A program made the position numbers and the translations under genes. 49,663 nucleotides of DNA from Vreelandella aquamarina (GTDB lineage Bacteria; Pseudomonadota; Gammaproteobacteria; Pseudomonadales; Halomonadaceae). Positions 1 through 8,794 of this stretch are shown here, in pieces. The notes beneath the pieces are model-generated. The model worked only from the letters and a program-made list of their open reading frames with translations, was not told the origin of the DNA and did no database searches. The stretch is taken from the NCBI RefSeq assembly GCF_900110265.1, contig NZ_FODB01000026.1, positions 1 to 49,663 of the forward strand, written 5' to 3'. The first letter of the stretch is position 1; every line of letters starts with the position of its first letter.

Positions 1-270
1 CGCCCGTTGGAAGCGCTGGATCAATGGATGCGACGCCGACTACGTTGCGTGATCTGGCGGCAATGGAAGCGCCCACAAACCCGGCGCCGGAAACTCCTGG
101 CACTGGGTCTGGACGAGCAACGTGCCTGGAAGTCAGCGGGAAATGGTCGAGGCCCTTGGTGGAACGCCGGAGCGTCGCACATGAATCAGGCCCTGCCACG
201 GAAGTGGTTCGACCGTCTGGGTCTGATCTCGGTACTCGATACGGTAAGATGGCTTAGTCGTTCTTCATGA
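1..270 (+). CDS. ltrA: Group II intron reverse transcriptase/maturase, C-terminal end (5' truncated by window)
   Basis: The reading frame is open from the first base and ends in TGA at 268-270. The visible 89 residues include LEALDQWMRRRLR near the start and an arginine-rich, tryptophan-rich stretch, which is characteristic of the maturase (domain X) end of bacterial group II intron-encoded proteins. The protein binds its own intron RNA, assists splicing and, with its reverse transcriptase domain (outside the window), drives retrohoming. The stop codon directly abuts intron domain V, which supports the call independently of the protein. The TTG at 7 is only an internal codon; the real start lies upstream of the window, so whether the complete element is intact cannot be judged here. 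Confidence 0.85.
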   Translation, partial: RPLEALDQWMRRRLRCVIWRQWKRPQTRRRKLLALGLDEQRAWKSAGNGRGPWWNAGASHMNQALPRKWFDRLGLISVLDTVRWLSRSS

Positions 271-342
271 ACCGCCGTGGTACGGAACCGTATGCCCGGT
301 GGTGTGGGAGGGCGCCGGGGGTGACCCCGGCCCCTACCCGAT
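271..342 (+). mobile_element. Group IIC intron 3' end: domains V and VI
   Basis: Bases 271-303 fold as a domain V hairpin. ACCGCC (271-276) pairs with GGTGGT (298-303), and an inner TACG/CGTA stem is capped by GAAC at 285-288. The CGC in the lower strand fits the catalytic triad of bacterial class C introns. Domain VI follows at about 304-342, with GCCGGGG pairing to CCCCGGC around a GTGA loop, and ends CCCCTACCCGAT, a typical class C 3' end. The exact splice point, near 342, is inferred from family knowledge. Confidence 0.8.
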
Positions 343-357
343 TTAAAGTACTTTAAA
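342..357. repeat. Perfect 16-bp palindrome at the intron 3' junction
   Basis: TTTAAAGTACTTTAAA reads the same on both strands and overlaps the predicted intron/exon boundary by about one base. A third TTTAAA occurs at 365-370, at the stop codon of the next gene. It may be part of the target site or a leftover transcription-termination element; nothing in the sequence decides this. Confidence 0.6.
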
Positions 358-365
358 ACAGACCT

Positions 366-827
366 TTAAAATAGCCCGTTATCCAGTCCAGCGGCCATGA
401 TCATGCCCAGCTCTTCGGCTTGGCGGGTGAAGGCCTCCTGCCACTCGCCGCGAAAAATAAGCGGGTCCTGTACCCAGCGCCAACGTAGCCCGGTGATGAT
501 GCTTTCCACCGCCCGTTGGGTGCCCGTGCCGTCATGGCCCGCGCGAATATAGAGCGCGCAGGGCAGGCCCTGCTTCTCTTCTAGTACGCTGTAGTAGCTG
601 CGGTCAAAAAAGTCTTTCAGCGCGCCGCTCATGTACCCAAGGTTTTCGGTGGTGCCCAGCACAATGCCATCGCAGGCGAGAATATCCGCTGGGCCCGCCT
701 CGAAAGGCGTTTTGACAATGCACTCCACCGCCTCGATGTCCTCGTGTTCAGCGCCATGGTGTACGGCACGGCACAATGCCTGGGTATTGACGGAGGGCGA
801 GTGAGCGACGATTAATAAGCGTTTCAT
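366..827 (-). CDS. Flavodoxin-like NAD(P)H-dependent FMN reductase family protein
   Basis: A 153-residue protein starting MKRLLIVAHSPSVNTQALC, a flavodoxin-fold first strand followed by an FMN phosphate-binding loop. A second nucleotide-contacting region reads GIVLGTTENLGYMSGALKDF, the pattern of flavodoxin and FMN reductase families. It is expected to be a soluble cytoplasmic FMN-binding oxidoreductase with an unknown electron acceptor. The ATG at 827 is preferred over the TTG at 845 because it gives the conserved N-terminus directly at the first beta strand, although no strong ribosome-binding site is visible. It is transcribed toward the group II intron and ends only about 24 bases from it. 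Confidence 0.75.
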   Translation of the reverse strand: MKRLLIVAHSPSVNTQALCRAVHHGAEHEDIEAVECIVKTPFEAGPADILACDGIVLGTTENLGYMSGALKDFFDRSYYSVLEEKQGLPCALYIRAGHDGTGTQRAVESIITGLRWRWVQDPLIFRGEWQEAFTRQAEELGMIMAAGLDNGLF

Positions 828-986
828 GAGGATGTCTTCAGGCAATTGGCGGTGTGTTCAAGAGGTGCCACACTGACAGCACTTAATGACACAGCCTAGA
901 GGTCTTAGGGCAAACCAATCAAACGCTTTAAAACCGCGTATGGGATAGGGTGTTCCGTGTTGAACGATCAAAAAGGGAATCGCGTC

Positions 987-1559
987 ATGCGTCAGCAGGC
1001 CAAAATGATAGGGATCGCCAGTCTTTGTTCATTAACGCTGTTGTTGGCAGGGTGTGCGGGTCAACCAAGTGCCCCAGCCCGTAACGACAGCCGTTCAGCT
1101 CCTGCCGCGAGCAGTGAAGAGATAGTTCCTGCTGCAGCCGCATCGAGCTATCAACCCGTCAGAATGGCACAGGCGGAAGATTGGGCACCCCCGCTGCAGG
1201 CGAGCCCGGAAGAGGACGCCGCTTACTATGTGAGCCGGTTATCCGACCGCCGTTTTGTCAGCCAGTATGGTGGGCCCGATAACCCAAGACCCTGGTATAT
1301 CGCAGCCGAGCGTCTGGGCGAAATAGGTATGCCTGCCGTTCCGCTGCTGTTTGCCCGCCTCAATACCGAGGACCAGTACGAACTTATGCTGGTGCTCTAC
1401 GCATTGCAGTTAGCCACACAAGACCCGCTCGTGACCTTCCAAACCGGCGGCGAAGCCGTTCAACTGCCGACGGTACTGGACCCAAGCGCCAATGGGGAAA
1501 ATCGGCGCATTGCTCAGCAGTGGTGGGAGCGCTATGCGACACAGTTGGAGTTGCGCTAA
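987..1559 (+). CDS. Hypothetical lipoprotein
   Basis: A 190-residue protein with a signal peptide and lipobox: MRQQAK, a hydrophobic stretch, then LLLAGC, so the cysteine would be lipidated. A proline/alanine/serine-rich linker of about 50 residues follows, then a globular domain with IAAERLGEIGMPAVPLLFAR, which resembles one HEAT-like helical pair. The ATG at 987 is chosen because AGGGAA lies about seven bases upstream and because it gives a normal signal peptide; the GTG/TTG starts at 957-960 would add 10 residues before it. Localisation to the inner or outer membrane is likely. Function is not recognised. Confidence 0.75.
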   Translation: MRQQAKMIGIASLCSLTLLLAGCAGQPSAPARNDSRSAPAASSEEIVPAAAASSYQPVRMAQAEDWAPPLQASPEEDAAYYVSRLSDRRFVSQYGGPDNPRPWYIAAERLGEIGMPAVPLLFARLNTEDQYELMLVLYALQLATQDPLVTFQTGGEAVQLPTVLDPSANGENRRIAQQWWERYATQLELR

Positions 1560-1611
1560 CACATTCGCTACATTGACCCTTGCCCCTTATTTCGCTGATT
1601 AGGAGAGCTCT

Positions 1612-2088
1612 ATGGCATTTGCACTATCTAGCATGCAAGTCACCAGCACGGCCTTTGGTAACCATCAAGCGATTCCTGCCAAGCACACGGGTGAGGGCGA
1701 CGATGTTTCCCCTGCGCTCGCTTGGCAAGGGGCTCCGGAAGGCACCAAAGGGTTTGCGGTGATCTGCCACGACCCTGATGCCCCGCTGGTGAAAGAGGGC
1801 AGCTACGGGTTTGTGCACTGGGTGCTTTACAACCTGCCGGGGGATATCACCTCGCTGGATGAAAACACCACGCTAGGCACGTTGGGTATGGCTGATTTTG
1901 GTAAACCTGGCTACGGCGGGCCCATGCCCCCAGAAGGCCACGGCAGCCACCTTTACTATTTCTGGGTGCTGGCGCTGGATGAACAAACAATGCTGCCGGA
2001 AGGACTTACGTTGCCTGAACTATTGAGCGCCGTTGAGCCTCACTTGTTAGGCATGAACCGTCTCGTCGGCACCTACGAGCGCGCCTGA
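1612..2088 (+). CDS. YbhB/YbcL family Raf kinase inhibitor-like (PEBP) protein
   Basis: A 158-residue protein matching the bacterial phosphatidylethanolamine-binding protein family in length and motifs. DPDAP, HWVLYNLPG and GYGGPMPPEGHGSHLYYF are the conserved anion-binding site segments, and the ending NRLVGTYERA fits family C-termini. These are small cytoplasmic or periplasmic proteins of unclear biochemical role in bacteria; no signal peptide is seen here. AGGAGAG stands just upstream of the ATG, supporting the start. It probably forms its own transcription unit. Confidence 0.9.
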   Translation: MAFALSSMQVTSTAFGNHQAIPAKHTGEGDDVSPALAWQGAPEGTKGFAVICHDPDAPLVKEGSYGFVHWVLYNLPGDITSLDENTTLGTLGMADFGKPGYGGPMPPEGHGSHLYYFWVLALDEQTMLPEGLTLPELLSAVEPHLLGMNRLVGTYERA

Positions 2089-2181
2089 TTTACCTCCCCA
2101 GGCTGGAGCATTCCGCTGAAGCCGTGTAGGCTCCGTCGCTTGCTAATGTTTGTGTGATTGTCTGCTGCGATGGAGCCTTTG

Positions 2182-2523
2182 ATGAGTGATATGCCCAACT
2201 GTCCTGCTTGCGCCTCTGAGTTTACCTATGACGATGGCATTCAATACGTTTGCCCAGAGTGTGGTAATGAATGGTCTAAGGACGGCGAATCAAGCGAAGT
2301 GGAGGCGGGCTCAGGCATCCGTGACGCAAACGGCAATATGCTGGCTGATGGTGACACCGTCACTGTAATTAAAGATCTCAAAGTGAAAGGCAGCTCCTCC
2401 GTTGTGAAAGTGGGTACCAAAGTGAAGAATATTCGCTTAGTAGACGGTGACCATGATATCGACTGCAAAGTCGATGGGATTGGCCCCATGAAGCTGAAGT
2501 CCATCTTTGTCAAAAAAGCTTAG
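2182..2523 (+). CDS. yjdM: YjdM/PhnA-like zinc ribbon protein
   Basis: A 113-residue protein opening [19 protein letters not shown], with CPAC and a second CPEC pair forming an N-terminal zinc ribbon (residues about 7-35). The C-terminal domain follows, with [16 protein letters not shown] and the ending [11 protein letters not shown]. This is the arrangement of E. coli YjdM (old name PhnA). Despite the old phosphonate annotation, no phosphonate genes are nearby and the function is uncertain. The ATG at 2182 is chosen because GGAG at 2172-2175 is well spaced and the family starts here; the frame extends to 2158. Confidence 0.9.
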   Translation: MSDMPNCPACASEFTYDDGIQYVCPECGNEWSKDGESSEVEAGSGIRDANGNMLADGDTVTVIKDLKVKGSSSVVKVGTKVKNIRLVDGDHDIDCKVDGIGPMKLKSIFVKKA

Positions 2524-2555
2524 CATCGAGCTAAGATCATCCTAGTTCCCTCTCC

Positions 2556-2588
2556 AAGCCTGCGATGAATCTCGTGGGCTTTATTTTT
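2556..2588 (+). terminator. Intrinsic terminator after yjdM
   Basis: AAGCCTGCGA (2556-2565) pairs with TCGTGGGCTT (2572-2581) through ten pairs including two G-T wobbles, with loop TGAATC, followed by a T-rich run TTATTTTT. It lies 32 bases after the yjdM stop. Confidence 0.75.
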
Positions 2589-2611
2589 CGAGCTGTCATA
2601 GCTTCTCTAAA

Positions 2612-2626
2612 TGATAATGATTGGCT
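2612..2626. promoter_or_regulatory. Possible Fur-box half site upstream of the suf operon
   Basis: TGATAATGATTGGCT has a perfect left half (TGATAAT) of the 7-1-7 Fur box and 4 of 7 matches in the right half. Iron control of suf operons by Fur is known in enterobacteria. The site is about 90 bases upstream of the better palindrome at 2713-2729 and could be coincidental. Confidence 0.35.
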
Positions 2627-2712
2627 TTTTTGATGTTATCAGCCGCGAACGTGCTAAGAAGTCGCGCTATTTGATAAGGATTTTGCAGAAGGGCTTCACA
2701 TCAAATTTATAC

Positions 2713-2729
2713 AGTACTAAAATGGTACT
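2713..2729. promoter_or_regulatory. Candidate operator of the Rrf2-type Suf regulator
   Basis: AGTAC (2713-2717) and GTACT (2725-2729) form an inverted repeat separated by seven AT-rich bases, about 55 bases before the regulator start codon. Position and form fit an autoregulatory operator for a dimeric Rrf2 family protein, but the sequence is not the E. coli IscR consensus. Confidence 0.5.
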
Positions 2730-2784
2730 CAATTAACGGGTAAGCCAACGGCTCGCCCTAACGTGATGGAAAACGGGAGTGACT

Positions 2785-3249
2785 ATGCTCAAGCTTTCTC
2801 GGCTGACAGATTATGCCGCTGTGGTGATGGCACAAATTGCCCGTCATCCCCAGGCGTCGCATGCGGCGGCTGACTTAGCAGAAGCGGTTCAATTGCCCCA
2901 TCCCACGGTGAGCAAAACCCTTAAGATGCTGGTGAAAGCAGGGCTTTTGGAGTCGCAGCGCGGTGCCCAAGGCGGTTACCGCTTAGCGCGTCCCGCCTCG
3001 AAAATTACTGCCGCCGACATTATCAGTGCGATTGAAGGGCCGGTCGCCATGACCGAGTGCAGCCAAGCGGAAGGCGGCTGTGAACTGGTCGCCACTTGTG
3101 GCGTAGCAGATAACTGGCAGCGGGTATCGTTGGCTATTCGCACGCTGCTTGAAAGCGTGACGCTTGCTCACTTGGCGGACACCGCGCCCATCAAGCTACC
3201 CGTACAGTTACCGATTCAAAGTATCAGCCTATCGGCGGCATCGGCTTAA
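2785..3249 (+). CDS. Rrf2 family SUF operon regulator (IscR-like)
   Basis: A 154-residue Rrf2 protein. The N-terminal winged helix-turn-helix is MLKLSRLTDYAAVVMAQIAR followed by LPHPTVSKTLKMLVKAGLL and the wing RGAQGGYRLARP. The cluster-binding loop has cysteines in CSQAEGGC and VATCGVA (residues about 90-107), the arrangement expected for a 2Fe-2S ligand set. It probably senses iron-sulfur status and represses the genes after it. ATG 2785 is chosen because GGGAG lies five bases upstream; the GTG at 2779 would add two residues. It stands immediately before sufB, as in many gammaproteobacteria that use SUF as the main assembly system. Confidence 0.9.
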   Translation: MLKLSRLTDYAAVVMAQIARHPQASHAAADLAEAVQLPHPTVSKTLKMLVKAGLLESQRGAQGGYRLARPASKITAADIISAIEGPVAMTECSQAEGGCELVATCGVADNWQRVSLAIRTLLESVTLAHLADTAPIKLPVQLPIQSISLSAASA

Positions 3250-3318
3250 ACCGTTAGGCAATTTAACCCTATTCACGGCGAGCTAACCTCGCCACCCAAC
3301 TGCCCGGAGGGTATCACC

Positions 3319-4761
3319 ATGGCAAGCGAAGAAATGGAACAGTTGGTTCGTCGCGAGTACAAAGATGGCTTTGTAACCGATATTGAAAGCGACACACTGC
3401 CACCTGGCCTGGATGAAAACACCATCGCCTTCATCTCCAAGAAGAAAGGCGAGCCGGAGTGGATGCTGGAGTGGCGCCTGGACGCTTACCGTCAGTGGTT
3501 GAAGATGGAAGAGCCGTCCTGGGCACACCTGAACTATCCGCCCATCGATTACCAAGAGATCTCCTATTTTAGTGCGCCCAAGCGCCCAGAAGATCGTCCC
3601 CAAAGCCTCGACGAGGTAGACCCTAAACTGCTGGAAACCTACGAGAAACTGGGTATTCCGCTGCACGAGCGTGCCGCCCTGGCAGGGGTTGCCGTCGATG
3701 CGGTCTTCGACTCCGTCTCGGTTGCGACGACCTTCAAAAAAGAGCTGGCGGAAGCGGGCGTGATTTTCTGCTCCATTTCCGAAGCGATTCGTGACTACCC
3801 GGATTTGATCAAGCAGTACCTGGGGACGGTAGTGCCCGTGGCTGATAACTATTTTGCTGCGCTAAACTCCGCCGTGTTCACTGATGGCTCGTTCGTGTTC
3901 GTGCCAAAAGGCGTGAAGTGCCCGATGGAGCTGTCTACCTACTTCCGTATCAACGCGGCCAATACGGGCCAGTTCGAGCGCACGCTGATCATCTGCGAGG
4001 ATCGTGCCGAGGTCTCCTACCTGGAAGGCTGCACCGCACCCATGCGCGATGAAAACCAGTTGCACGCTGCCGTGGTCGAACTGGTTGCATTGGACGATGC
4101 CTACATCAAGTACTCCACCGTTCAGAACTGGTACCCCGGTGATGAAGAGGGTAAGGGCGGCATCTATAACTTCGTGACCAAGCGCGGAGACTGCCGTGGT
4201 GAGCGTTCCCGCATCAGCTGGACGCAGGTAGAAACTGGCTCTGCAATTACCTGGAAATACCCCTCTTGCGTGCTGCGCGGTAAAGACAGCATCGGTGAGT
4301 TCTACTCTGTTGCAGTAACGAACGGTCGCCAGCAAGCGGATACCGGCACCAAGATGATTCATATTGGTGAAGGTACACGCTCCTATATCGTTGCCAAAGG
4401 TATTTCAGCGGGTAAGAGCGACCAGTCCTACCGTGGCTTGGTCAAAATTGGGCCGCGTGCCAAGGGCGCGCGTAACTTTACCCAGTGCGATTCGCTGCTG
4501 ATTGGCGACAAGTGTGGTGCCCACACGTTCCCCTATCAGGAAATTGGCAACAGCACCGCGACCATTGAGCACGAAGCCACCACCTCTAAAATCGGTGAAG
4601 ATCAGCTCTTCTACTGCCAGAGCCGCGGTATCTCAGAAGAAGATGCGGTCAGCATGATTGTGAATGGCTTCTGTAAAGATGTTTTCCAAGAGTTGCCGAT
4701 GGAGTTCGCGGTGGAAGCGGAAGCACTGCTCAATGTCACTCTGGAAGGCGCGGTGGGCTAA
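3319..4761 (+). CDS. sufB: Fe-S cluster assembly scaffold protein SufB
   Basis: A 480-residue protein of normal SufB length. With SufC and SufD it forms the SufBC2D complex on which clusters are assembled in the cytoplasm. Visible family segments include [20 protein letters not shown], the beta-helix core with [17 protein letters not shown], and the C-terminal [19 protein letters not shown]. The ATG follows CCCGGAGGGTATCACC, a good ribosome-binding site. Sixty-nine bases separate it from the regulator and 70 from sufC, so the genes are probably cotranscribed. No frameshift or unusual composition is seen. Confidence 0.97.
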   Translation: MASEEMEQLVRREYKDGFVTDIESDTLPPGLDENTIAFISKKKGEPEWMLEWRLDAYRQWLKMEEPSWAHLNYPPIDYQEISYFSAPKRPEDRPQSLDEVDPKLLETYEKLGIPLHERAALAGVAVDAVFDSVSVATTFKKELAEAGVIFCSISEAIRDYPDLIKQYLGTVVPVADNYFAALNSAVFTDGSFVFVPKGVKCPMELSTYFRINAANTGQFERTLIICEDRAEVSYLEGCTAPMRDENQLHAAVVELVALDDAYIKYSTVQNWYPGDEEGKGGIYNFVTKRGDCRGERSRISWTQVETGSAITWKYPSCVLRGKDSIGEFYSVAVTNGRQQADTGTKMIHIGEGTRSYIVAKGISAGKSDQSYRGLVKIGPRAKGARNFTQCDSLLIGDKCGAHTFPYQEIGNSTATIEHEATTSKIGEDQLFYCQSRGISEEDAVSMIVNGFCKDVFQELPMEFAVEAEALLNVTLEGAVG

Positions 4762-4831
4762 CCGCTCCGGCACCCAACTTATTTTTAGGGCGTCGCACTC
4801 GCGACCCGCAAGTATTTAAAAGGCGATCACT

Positions 4832-5581
4832 ATGTTGCAAGTTAACGATTTACACGTCACCGTCGAAGGCAAAGAGATTCTGAAAGGCCTGACGCTCACC
4901 ATTAATGCCGGTGAAGTGCACGCCATCATGGGCCCCAACGGCGCGGGTAAATCCACGTTGTCAGCGGTTATTGCTGGTAAAGATGGCTACGAAGTGACCC
5001 AAGGCAGCATCACGTTTGAAGGCAAGGACGTGCTGGAAATGGAAATCGAAGAGCGCGCCCAAGCGGGCCTGCTGCTAGGTTTCCAGTATCCGGTGGAAAT
5101 CCCAGGGGTAAAAAACATTTACCTGCTGAAGTCTGCGCTTAACGCTCAGCGCGCTGCGCGCGGTGAAGGCGAAATGCCCGCGCCGGAATTCATGAAGCTG
5201 GTCAAAGAGAAGCTCGGCTTTATGAAAATGGATGCTAGCTTCCTGCAGCGTGCAGTGAACGAAGGCTTCTCCGGCGGCGAGAAAAAGCGTAACGAAATCC
5301 TGCAGATGTTGGTACTACAGCCGAAGCTGGCCATGCTGGATGAAATCGACTCTGGCCTCGATATCGACGCCATGAAAGTCGTCGCGGACGGTGTGAACAG
5401 CCTGCGTGCCGAAGAGCGCGCCATTCTGTTGGTCACCCACTACCAGCGCCTGCTGGACTACATTGTGCCGGACAAGGTCCACGTTCTGGTCGATGGCCGT
5501 ATTGTCAAAACTGGCGATGCCGAGCTTGCCAAAGAGCTAGAGGCCAACGGTTACGAAGGCATTGAGGAGTCCGTGGCATGA
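4832..5581 (+). CDS. sufC: Fe-S cluster assembly ATPase SufC
   Basis: A 249-residue ABC-type ATPase. The Walker A motif is GPNGAGKST (residues 34-42), the signature is FSGGEKKRNEI, and Walker B reads LAMLDEIDSGLDID followed by a switch histidine in LLVTHYQRLL. There is no membrane domain; SufC drives conformational change of the SufB-SufD pair. The stop overlaps the sufD start (ATGA at 5578-5581), indicating translational coupling and matched production with SufD. Confidence 0.97.
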   Translation: MLQVNDLHVTVEGKEILKGLTLTINAGEVHAIMGPNGAGKSTLSAVIAGKDGYEVTQGSITFEGKDVLEMEIEERAQAGLLLGFQYPVEIPGVKNIYLLKSALNAQRAARGEGEMPAPEFMKLVKEKLGFMKMDASFLQRAVNEGFSGGEKKRNEILQMLVLQPKLAMLDEIDSGLDIDAMKVVADGVNSLRAEERAILLVTHYQRLLDYIVPDKVHVLVDGRIVKTGDAELAKELEANGYEGIEESVA

Positions 5582-6918
5582 GCGATACCCAAACCTTTCT
5601 GGACACGCTAGCGGCGCGCAGTCAGCAGCGCGCTGGAGAGCCTACCTGGATCGCCGCTCGCCGCCAGGCGGGCGCGGCTCGCTTCGAAGCAATGGGCTTC
5701 CCGACCCGCCGCGATGAAGAGTGGAAATACACCGATGTTCGCGCCATCGCCCAGGGCAACTTTGCCTTGGCAGAGAACGCCGAGTTCTCTCAGGCCCAGG
5801 CGGCTGCCCTCACGCTGCCCCTGGATGCTTACCGGCTGACGTTCGTGGACGGTGTGTTTTCGGCAGCGCTATCGGACCTCGATGCGCTTCCCGACAGCGT
5901 GCAGGTGATGCCGCTCTCTAAGGCACTGGCCGAGAACCATGAAGCCGTGGGCGGCCCGCTGGGGCGTTTAACCGGGGTCGATTTCTCCACGTTCGCCGCT
6001 TTAAATACCGCCTTTATGGAAGAGGGCGCAGTGGTGCGCATCGCGCCGGGCACCGTCGTCGAAAAGCCCATTTTGCTGCAGTTCCTGTCTCGTGCGGGGA
6101 CGCCGGTGATGAGCCATCCGCGCATTTTGGTCGAAGCCGCTGGGCGTAGCGAAGCTACCCTCATTGAGCACTACGTGGGTGAGGCGGATGCCGCCAACTT
6201 TACCAACGTCGTGGCAGAGCTAATGCTGGACCGTGGGGCAATTTTGAACCACTACAAGCTCCAGGAAGCACCCATTGGTGACCTGCACGTAGCGAGCATT
6301 CACGTCGAGCAGAACCGCGACAGCCGCTACACCTCGTACAACCTGAATTTGGGTGGCGCGCTGGTGCGCAACGACCTGGTCAGTGACTTGAACGGTCAGG
6401 GCGCTGAAACGAACTTCTACGGCCTGTTCTTTGGCCAGGGTCGCCAGCACGTGGATAACCACACTAAGGTGAACCACAACGCGCCACTGACGTTCTCGAA
6501 CGAGAACTACAAAGGCATTCTGGATGATCGCGCTCACGGTGTCTTCAATGGCAAAGTGTACGTGAAGCGCGATAGTCAGAAGATTGAAGGCTTCCAGAGC
6601 AACCAGAACCTGCTGCTGTCAGATCGCGCGCAAATCGACGCAAAACCCGAGCTCGAAATCTACGCCGACGACGTGAAGTGCTCCCACGGCACCACCACCG
6701 GTCAGTTGGACGAGGATGCGATCTACGCACTGCGTACCCGGGGTATCGACGAAGCCACGGCACGTGGCCTGTTAACCCTCGCCTTCGCTGGTGAAGTACT
6801 TGAGCAAGTGGCGCTTGATGCTATTGCCGAGCGCGTTGAGCTGGCGGTAGCCGGTAAACTGCCTGAGCGTTTCAATCTCGCCGGACTGGTTGAAGCGGCG
6901 GCTGCGCTCAACGATTAA
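5578..6918 (+). CDS. sufD: Fe-S cluster assembly protein SufD
   Basis: A 446-residue SufD, paralogue of SufB and its partner in SufBC2D. The N-terminal part includes FPTRRDEEWKYTDVRAIAQG, a signature of SufD N-terminal domains. The beta-helix core includes NFYGLFFGQGRQHVDNHTKV and the C-terminal part has DVKCSHGTTTGQLDEDAIYA with the family's conserved histidine. Position between sufC and sufS, overlapping the former by four bases and 14 bases before the latter, confirms the operon. Confidence 0.97.
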   Translation: MSDTQTFLDTLAARSQQRAGEPTWIAARRQAGAARFEAMGFPTRRDEEWKYTDVRAIAQGNFALAENAEFSQAQAAALTLPLDAYRLTFVDGVFSAALSDLDALPDSVQVMPLSKALAENHEAVGGPLGRLTGVDFSTFAALNTAFMEEGAVVRIAPGTVVEKPILLQFLSRAGTPVMSHPRILVEAAGRSEATLIEHYVGEADAANFTNVVAELMLDRGAILNHYKLQEAPIGDLHVASIHVEQNRDSRYTSYNLNLGGALVRNDLVSDLNGQGAETNFYGLFFGQGRQHVDNHTKVNHNAPLTFSNENYKGILDDRAHGVFNGKVYVKRDSQKIEGFQSNQNLLLSDRAQIDAKPELEIYADDVKCSHGTTTGQLDEDAIYALRTRGIDEATARGLLTLAFAGEVLEQVALDAIAERVELAVAGKLPERFNLAGLVEAAAALND

Positions 6919-6932
6919 TCAAGGAGTCATCA

Positions 6933-8198
6933 ATGCCCCATAGCGTGATTGAGAAGCCTACCGAGCGCAGCGTTGCGGCCTATGACGTTGAAGCGCTACG
7001 CCGCGACTTCCCGATTTTGAATCGTGAGGTTCACGGCAAGCCGCTGGTGTATTTGGATAATGCCGCCACCAGCCAAACGCCGCAGCAGGTGATTGACGTG
7101 TTTAGCGATTACTACGCGCGCTACAACGCCAATATTCACCGCGGCTTGCATACGCTCGCCGATGAAGCGACGGCAGCCTTTGAAGCCACGCGTCATCGTG
7201 TTAAAGCGTTTCTCAATGCCGAAGATGCCCGCCAAATCATCTTCACGCGGGGCACCACTGAAGCGATCAATTTAGTGGCCCAAAGCTGGGGCCGCAGCCA
7301 GCTAAATGCCGGAGACGAAGTGCTGATCTCGATGTTGGAGCACCACTCCAACATCGTTCCCTGGCAACTGCTGGCGGCGGAGCGCGGCTTCACGATCAAG
7401 GTCATCCCAGTGGACGCGCACGGGGCGCTCGATATGCAGGCGTATCGTGAACTCTTGAGTGAGCGCACGAAACTGGTGGCGGTGAATCACGTCTCTAACG
7501 CACTGGGTACGATCAACCCCGTGAAAGAGATGGCAGCGCTGGCGCATCAGCATGGCGCGCTCATCTTGGTGGATGGCGCCCAAGCGACGCCGCATCAGCA
7601 GGTGGACGTTCAATCTATCGATGCGGATTTCTATGCGTTTTCAGGCCATAAAGTGTACGGCCCAACGGGTGTTGGCGTGCTATATGGCAAGCAGGCGTTG
7701 CTAGAGGCCATGCCGCCTTGGCAGGGTGGCGGTGAAATGATCAAAACCGTTTCCTTTGATGCAGGTACCACCTTTGCGGATATTCCGCATAAATTTGAAG
7801 CGGGTACCCCCGCCATTGCCGAAGTGATTGCGCTTGGCCGTGCGCTTGAGTGGATGGAGGGCGTTGGCGTTGAGGCGATTGGTGCGTGGGAAGCCGTGCT
7901 GCTCAACCATGCAACCCAGGCGGTGAGTGGCATTGAGGGCCTACGGATATTAGGTACTGCGCCGCATAAAGCGGGCGTGCTCTCCTTCGTTGTTGAAGGT
8001 GCTCACTCGCAGGATATTGGCCTGCTGATTGACCAGCTGGGTGTAGCAATTCGTACCGGGCACCACTGCGCCCAGCCGCTGCTGCATCACTTTGGCGTTG
8101 AGGCGACCTGTCGTGCATCGTTTGCTGCGTACAATACCCTTGATGAAGTAGACACGTTTGTGGCAGCGCTCAACCGTGTGATTGGAATGGTACGCTAA
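6933..8198 (+). CDS. sufS: Cysteine desulfurase SufS
   Basis: A 421-residue pyridoxal-phosphate enzyme that takes sulfur from L-cysteine, giving alanine and an enzyme persulfide for cluster assembly. The PLP lysine is in SGHKVYGPTG (K240) and the persulfide cysteine is in RTGHHCAQPL (C379), both intact. Other family segments are YLDNAATSQTP and NIHRGLHTLADEAT. This is a group II (SufS) desulfurase. No sufE or sufU follows, so its sulfur acceptor must be encoded elsewhere or be replaced. Confidence 0.97.
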   Translation: MPHSVIEKPTERSVAAYDVEALRRDFPILNREVHGKPLVYLDNAATSQTPQQVIDVFSDYYARYNANIHRGLHTLADEATAAFEATRHRVKAFLNAEDARQIIFTRGTTEAINLVAQSWGRSQLNAGDEVLISMLEHHSNIVPWQLLAAERGFTIKVIPVDAHGALDMQAYRELLSERTKLVAVNHVSNALGTINPVKEMAALAHQHGALILVDGAQATPHQQVDVQSIDADFYAFSGHKVYGPTGVGVLYGKQALLEAMPPWQGGGEMIKTVSFDAGTTFADIPHKFEAGTPAIAEVIALGRALEWMEGVGVEAIGAWEAVLLNHATQAVSGIEGLRILGTAPHKAGVLSFVVEGAHSQDIGLLIDQLGVAIRTGHHCAQPLLHHFGVEATCRASFAAYNTLDEVDTFVAALNRVIGMVR

Positions 8199-8206
8199 GG
8201 ACATCT

Positions 8207-8776
8207 ATGGATATCGAGCAAATTGCGAGTCTTGAGCGCGGTCAAAAACTCCCGCTCCAGCGGGATGTAGAGGCTATCGCGATTCCGTTCGGCAAAACGG
8301 ATACGCTGGCGGAAGACAGTATTGTCAGCGTAATGCAAGCCAAAGGTAGCTCGGTGAGTGTTGGTTTTGAAGGCCGCTTGTATCTCATTGAAGGGCGTAA
8401 CCTTGATGCGCTGGGGCTTGAGTCGCTGCCACGTCCGACACTGCCAGAAAGTGCTACTGATGAAGAGATTGAGCAGTTTGTCTGGGATCAGCTGCGCACC
8501 TGCTTTGACCCGGAAATTCCGGTGAATATTGTTGATCTAGGGCTGGTGTACGGCTGTCGGATCGAGCGCTTGATTAGTGGCGAGCGGATAGTCACTATCC
8601 GTATGACGCTGACCGCGCCTGGCTGCGGCATGGGCGATGTCATCGCTGCCGATGCGCGCAACAAGATTCTGGGAGCGCCGCAGATCAGCAAGGTGCATAC
8701 CGAAATTGTCTTTAGCCCACCCTGGAGTCGTGACATGATGAGCGATGAAGCCAAGCTTGAGCTCGGCATGTTCTAA
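8207..8776 (+). CDS. sufT: SUF-associated MIP18/DUF59 protein SufT
   Basis: A 189-residue protein starting eight bases after the sufS stop. The C-terminal half is a DUF59/MIP18 domain with DPEIPVNIVDLGLVYGC and TAPGCGMGDVIAADARNKI. The N-terminal 75 residues are the SufT-specific extension. SufT-type proteins are linked to iron-sulfur protein maturation, probably in cluster transfer. It closes the suf gene series here; no sufA is present in the window. Confidence 0.93.
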   Translation: MDIEQIASLERGQKLPLQRDVEAIAIPFGKTDTLAEDSIVSVMQAKGSSVSVGFEGRLYLIEGRNLDALGLESLPRPTLPESATDEEIEQFVWDQLRTCFDPEIPVNIVDLGLVYGCRIERLISGERIVTIRMTLTAPGCGMGDVIAADARNKILGAPQISKVHTEIVFSPPWSRDMMSDEAKLELGMF

Positions 8777-8794
8777 CCCCTGCTGGGGAGCTGG

